Part shown: positions 60,505 through 64,000 of the stretch, piece by piece
Position numbering within the stretch: the stretch's first letter is position 1
How the letters are laid out: each line of letters begins with the position of its first letter
Source: Bacteroidetes bacterium HGW-Bacteroidetes-6
GTDB lineage: Bacteria; Bacteroidota; Bacteroidia; Bacteroidales; DTU049
Assembly (NCBI GenBank): GCA_002842495.1
Contig: PHDB01000012.1
Location: forward strand, 1 to 64,000
Direction: 5' to 3'
Length of the DNA stretch: 64,000 nt
Position numbers and translations under genes: made by a program
Notes under the pieces: model-generated
Databases searched by the model: none
What the model saw: the letters and a program-made list of their open reading frames with translations, nothing else
Told to the model about the DNA's origin: nothing

Positions 60505-61173
60505 ATGAACCTATTTGCAGCAGATATTATTCCTTCGGGAATACCCAGTGTTAAGACCAGTACTTTGGCTTCGGATGCACTTTCCATCATGGAAGAGTAC
60601 AAGGTTGCACACCTAGCGGTTGTCAATAACGAAGAATTTCTTGGTCTTGTTGCCGAAGACGACCTTTTGGAATTGACCGATTTTACGGAGCCTTTGGGGG
60701 CTATTAAGCTCACAATTCAGGGTGCAGCTGTAGGCGAAAGGTCGCATATTTTCGACATTATGCGCACATTGCACCAAAACAAACTTACGGTTGTACCGGT
60801 TGTTGACAGTAAAAACAATTATCTTGGATGTTTGTTGATTGCCGATATCATGAATGCTATCAGCGAGCTACTGTCTGTCAGCAATCCAGGCGGAATCATT
60901 ATTCTGGAAATGAATGTATCCGATTACTCGCTGACACAAATTTCATCGATTATTGAGTCGAACGACTCGCTTATCATTGCATCATTTGTTCAAACCAGCC
61001 CCAACTCAACCCAAATGCAGGTGATTTTAAAGATAAACAACCCGGACATTGGAAAAATCATTCAAACATTCAACCGCTACGAATACAATGTTGTTGCTTC
61101 GTTTGGTGAAGATATGATTGATGATATTCTGCGCGACCGTTACGATTTACTCATGCGTTACCTCAATATATAA
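60505..61173 (+). CDS. CBS domain-containing protein
   Basis: SDALSIMEEYKVAHLAVVNNEEFLGLVAEDDLLEL; MRTLHQNKLTVVPVVDSKNNYLGCLLIADIMNAI. Confidence 0.85.
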   Translation: MNLFAADIIPSGIPSVKTSTLASDALSIMEEYKVAHLAVVNNEEFLGLVAEDDLLELTDFTEPLGAIKLTIQGAAVGERSHIFDIMRTLHQNKLTVVPVVDSKNNYLGCLLIADIMNAISELLSVSNPGGIIILEMNVSDYSLTQISSIIESNDSLIIASFVQTSPNSTQMQVILKINNPDIGKIIQTFNRYEYNVVASFGEDMIDDILRDRYDLLMRYLNI

Positions 61174-62553
61174 TTGAATTTGAACCGCCTATTTTTTCTG
61201 CTTTTTTCATTTCTCCCTCTTCTGCAATATGCATCGGAGTCCGATTCGGTATATGTTGTAAAAAGCATTGTGTGTGTTGGCAACAAAGTAACATATGAGA
61301 AAATTATTTTGCGCGAACTGCCCTTTGGACCTAATGACACCATTTCTATTTCCGACACAAACCAGGTTATCCAGCAAGCAGAGCAAAATCTCATCAACAC
61401 ATCCTTGTTTCACTTTGCTACAGTAATGTTTCAAGCAGATGGAGTAGTCGTTATTGATCTGACCGAGCGTTGGTATATCTGGCCATCGCCTTTTCTGGCA
61501 ATCGAAGAACGAAACTTTAATGTTTGGCTGCGTGATATGAGCTTGGAAAAGGTTACTTATGGACTGTATGCCAGCCATCAAAATTTCAGAGGAAGAAGAG
61601 AAACTCTCAAAATCCTATTCAAATCAGGTTATAACCAAATGTATGGATTTTCGTATCAAAACCCATATATTGACAAAAAGCAAAACTGGGGCATTTCAGT
61701 TTCTGCTGGTTTTGAGGGGAGTCATTCAATAACTGCAAATATTGACAACCATGAGCCCCAGGGCTTTAAACTTATCAACAGTTATGCCTACTCTGGATTT
61801 TTCACCTCATTTTCAATTACAAGAAGAATCGGTTTTTATCAAACACATAACTTCAAAATTGCATTCGACCGAACACATTTTGCTGACTCATTGCTTGTTG
61901 CATTTTCCGGGTTTGCTTCTGGAAAATTACGATGCGGACTTTCATTCAACTATGTTGTGAAACAGGACAGACGCGACTTCAAACCATATCCGCTTGTCGG
62001 ATGGTATGCCGATCTGGAACTAAACTGGTATGGGGCTATTCCTTTTGCTGGGAATAACAATAAACTACTTTACACCAAAAGTCATTTGCGAAAATATCTG
62101 AAAATCAAAAACCGATGGTATTTTGCAACTGGAGGGGTTGTACTTGGCACTATAAAAAACGATGCGACCTATCTTTCAACAATATTTATGGGTTACGACA
62201 ACGACTTTTGTCGTGGCTATGGTTATCAGGTTATTCCGGCCAGAAACTTTGCCATTCATCGCAACAATTTAAAATACAATATTCTCAAAACCCGAAAAAT
62301 TCATCTACCATTGATAAAAACTTCACGTTTCAATACCGTACCTCTCGCATTTTTTATTAATACATTTTTCGATCAGGCCTGGTCTGAAAAAGGAAATTTT
62401 GCCGAGCAAAATCCTTTAGCGGGAAAGTATCTAGCAGGCTGGGGCATCGGAATAGATATGGTTACTTATTACGACAAAGTTTTTCGTCTCGAATTCACAA
62501 TGAACCGCTTTCACGAAAAAGGCATATTTTTGCAGTTCACAGCTCCGATATAA
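61174..62553 (+). CDS. POTRA-containing outer membrane beta-barrel protein (BamA/TamA-like), TTG start
   Basis: SDSVYVVKSIVCVGNKVTYEKIILRELPFGPNDTI (POTRA-like) followed by beta-barrel; start immediately after CBS stop. Confidence 0.7.
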   Translation: MNLNRLFFLLFSFLPLLQYASESDSVYVVKSIVCVGNKVTYEKIILRELPFGPNDTISISDTNQVIQQAEQNLINTSLFHFATVMFQADGVVVIDLTERWYIWPSPFLAIEERNFNVWLRDMSLEKVTYGLYASHQNFRGRRETLKILFKSGYNQMYGFSYQNPYIDKKQNWGISVSAGFEGSHSITANIDNHEPQGFKLINSYAYSGFFTSFSITRRIGFYQTHNFKIAFDRTHFADSLLVAFSGFASGKLRCGLSFNYVVKQDRRDFKPYPLVGWYADLELNWYGAIPFAGNNNKLLYTKSHLRKYLKIKNRWYFATGGVVLGTIKNDATYLSTIFMGYDNDFCRGYGYQVIPARNFAIHRNNLKYNILKTRKIHLPLIKTSRFNTVPLAFFINTFFDQAWSEKGNFAEQNPLAGKYLAGWGIGIDMVTYYDKVFRLEFTMNRFHEKGIFLQFTAPI

Positions 62554-62563
62554 TTTGCCTGCT

Positions 62564-63445
62564 ATGAGAATATGTGTTTTTTCGCGAGTTTATAATCCAG
62601 CATTCCGAGATGAAATTCAAACAATACTTGAATTTGTAGAAAAGCATCAAGGGCAAGTTCTTTTTTGCAAACACATGCAAAAAGAAGTACAAAGAGCTTT
62701 CAATTTGCCAACAAACACCTTGTTTTTCACCAACGAAGAATCTATTTCTGACAAAGCCGATTTGGTGGTGAGTTTAGGTGGCGATGGCACTTTGCTCGAA
62801 ACCGTTAATCTAATCAAGAGCAGCCAGATACCAGTTCTTGGTGTAAATTTTGGCCGCCTCGGTTTTTTATCGAATACACCTAAAGAAGAATTTCGATTTG
62901 CACTGGAAGCGTTTCATCAGAGCAACTACTCACTTTCGAAGCGAACTGTCCTCGAAATTGACAATTGCCTCAATATATTTGGCAGACAGGTTTATGCTCT
63001 CAACGACATTGCCCTTCATAAAAACGACGGCAGTTCGATGATCTCTGTACAAACCTATATTAATAACGAATTCATGAATTCATACTGGTCTGATGGGATT
63101 ATTATTTCAACTCCAACTGGATCAACAGCATACTCACTCAGTTGCGGTGGCCCCATACTTGTACCTGGTGCCAGCAATCTGATTCTTACTCCTATTGCGC
63201 CACACAACCTCTCGGTAAGACCAGTTGTTATTTCCGACGACGAAATCGTAACTCTTATTCCAGAAGGACGATCAGACAATTTTGTATTATCACTTGATTC
63301 CAATCAAACATTGATCCCAAAAGGACAAAAAATTATTATTCGCAAAGCTCCATTTACAATTAATTTCGTGCGACAAGCCGATGATAGTTTTTTCAAAGTT
63401 CTACGCGAAAAATTGATGTGGGGAGAAGACAAACGCAACTTGTGA
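62564..63445 (+). CDS. nadK: NAD kinase
   Basis: DLVVSLGGDGTLLETVNLIKSSQIPVLGVNFGRLGFLS, SDGIIISTPTGSTAYSLSCGGPIL. Confidence 0.96.
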   Translation: MRICVFSRVYNPAFRDEIQTILEFVEKHQGQVLFCKHMQKEVQRAFNLPTNTLFFTNEESISDKADLVVSLGGDGTLLETVNLIKSSQIPVLGVNFGRLGFLSNTPKEEFRFALEAFHQSNYSLSKRTVLEIDNCLNIFGRQVYALNDIALHKNDGSSMISVQTYINNEFMNSYWSDGIIISTPTGSTAYSLSCGGPILVPGASNLILTPIAPHNLSVRPVVISDDEIVTLIPEGRSDNFVLSLDSNQTLIPKGQKIIIRKAPFTINFVRQADDSFFKVLREKLMWGEDKRNL

Positions 63446-63472
63446 CATTTTTTTTCGTTTAAGAGTAAAAAG

Positions 63473-63504
63473 TTTGAACTTATATCGTTTTTTTTGTATC
63501 TTTG
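63473..63504 (+). promoter_or_regulatory. Bacteroidetes-type promoter (TTTG-N20-TATCTTTG)
   Basis: TTTG 63473-63476, TATCTTTG 63497-63504, 28 bp before the ATG at 63532. Confidence 0.75.
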
Positions 63505-63531
63505 TCCCTTGAACGGGAAAACTGAAATATT

Positions 63532-64000
63532 ATGAAGCTAACATTGCCCCTGATTTTCATTCTCACCCTATTGCTGGTGGACACAGCTGATGCTCAGATG
63601 TGGCGACGCGATCGCAAAGAATATGTTTTTAGCTTTGGCGCTACAAACTTTTTAGGCGACCTTGGTGGCGCTAATCAAATCGGAACCAATGGATTTCGTG
63701 ATTTGGATTGGCCCTCAACCCGTCCCCTTGTTGGCATTGGATATCGTTATCGCACAGGAGCTTCCCATTGCGTAAAAGGAATGCTTCATGTTGGTTACCT
63801 GCATGGCGATGATGCTCTTACCGAAGAACCAATTCGTCAAAATCGAAATCTGAATTTTCGAACTCCAGTCGTTGAACTCAATGGACAGTTCGAATGGATG
63901 TTAACAAAGCAACGCGAAGGTCATATCTATAAATTGCGTGGTGTTCACGGATGGAGAAACATCAACATCGAATCTTATCTTTTTGCTGGTGTTGGTATCT
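63532..64000 (+). CDS. DUF6089/PorG-like outer membrane protein, N-terminal fragment (truncated by window end)
   Basis: Signal peptide then MWRRDRKEYVFSFGATNFLGDLGGANQIGTNGFRDLDWPSTRPLVGIGYRYR; position after nadK. Confidence 0.75.
   Translation, partial: MKLTLPLIFILTLLLVDTADAQMWRRDRKEYVFSFGATNFLGDLGGANQIGTNGFRDLDWPSTRPLVGIGYRYRTGASHCVKGMLHVGYLHGDDALTEEPIRQNRNLNFRTPVVELNGQFEWMLTKQREGHIYKLRGVHGWRNINIESYLFAGVGI

Noticed and set aside
1-64000. CRISPR array, IS element, prophage or integrase
   Set aside because: No regular short repeats with unique spacers, no transposase or integrase motifs, no phage structural genes were seen.

Overview
This 64 kb window is Bacteroidetes chromosome, judged by 7/33-type promoters (TTTG-N19/20-TAnnTTTG), numerous type IX secretion (T9SS) C-terminal sorting domains, and GldH-, PorT- and DUF6089-like proteins. 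Most of it is housekeeping: Nif3-like protein, zinc-ribbon protein, proS, mazG, ExbB/ExbD operon, tRNA-Ser(GGA), polyprenyl glycosylphosphotransferase, pcm, nadD, apbE, ATL, trmB, rpmH (absent from the ORF track), MutS-like, OsmC, exonuclease III, M14 peptidase, tex, pdxJ and nadK. About ten large secreted T9SS-type proteins are interspersed. The most unusual segment is 45.9-57.7 kb: two two-gene operons encoding giant T9SS-secreted, repeat-rich proteins (GLUG, HYR, LamG, FG-GAP-like). Each operon ends in a strong terminator and is preceded by an almost identical 19-bp direct-repeat motif (TGTCATA-YCAGT-TGTCATA in transcript orientation). A predicted membrane-spanning TPR/HTH regulator is encoded immediately upstream. 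This is a candidate undescribed regulator-plus-surface-protein system. All product calls come from reading protein motifs; no database search was run.
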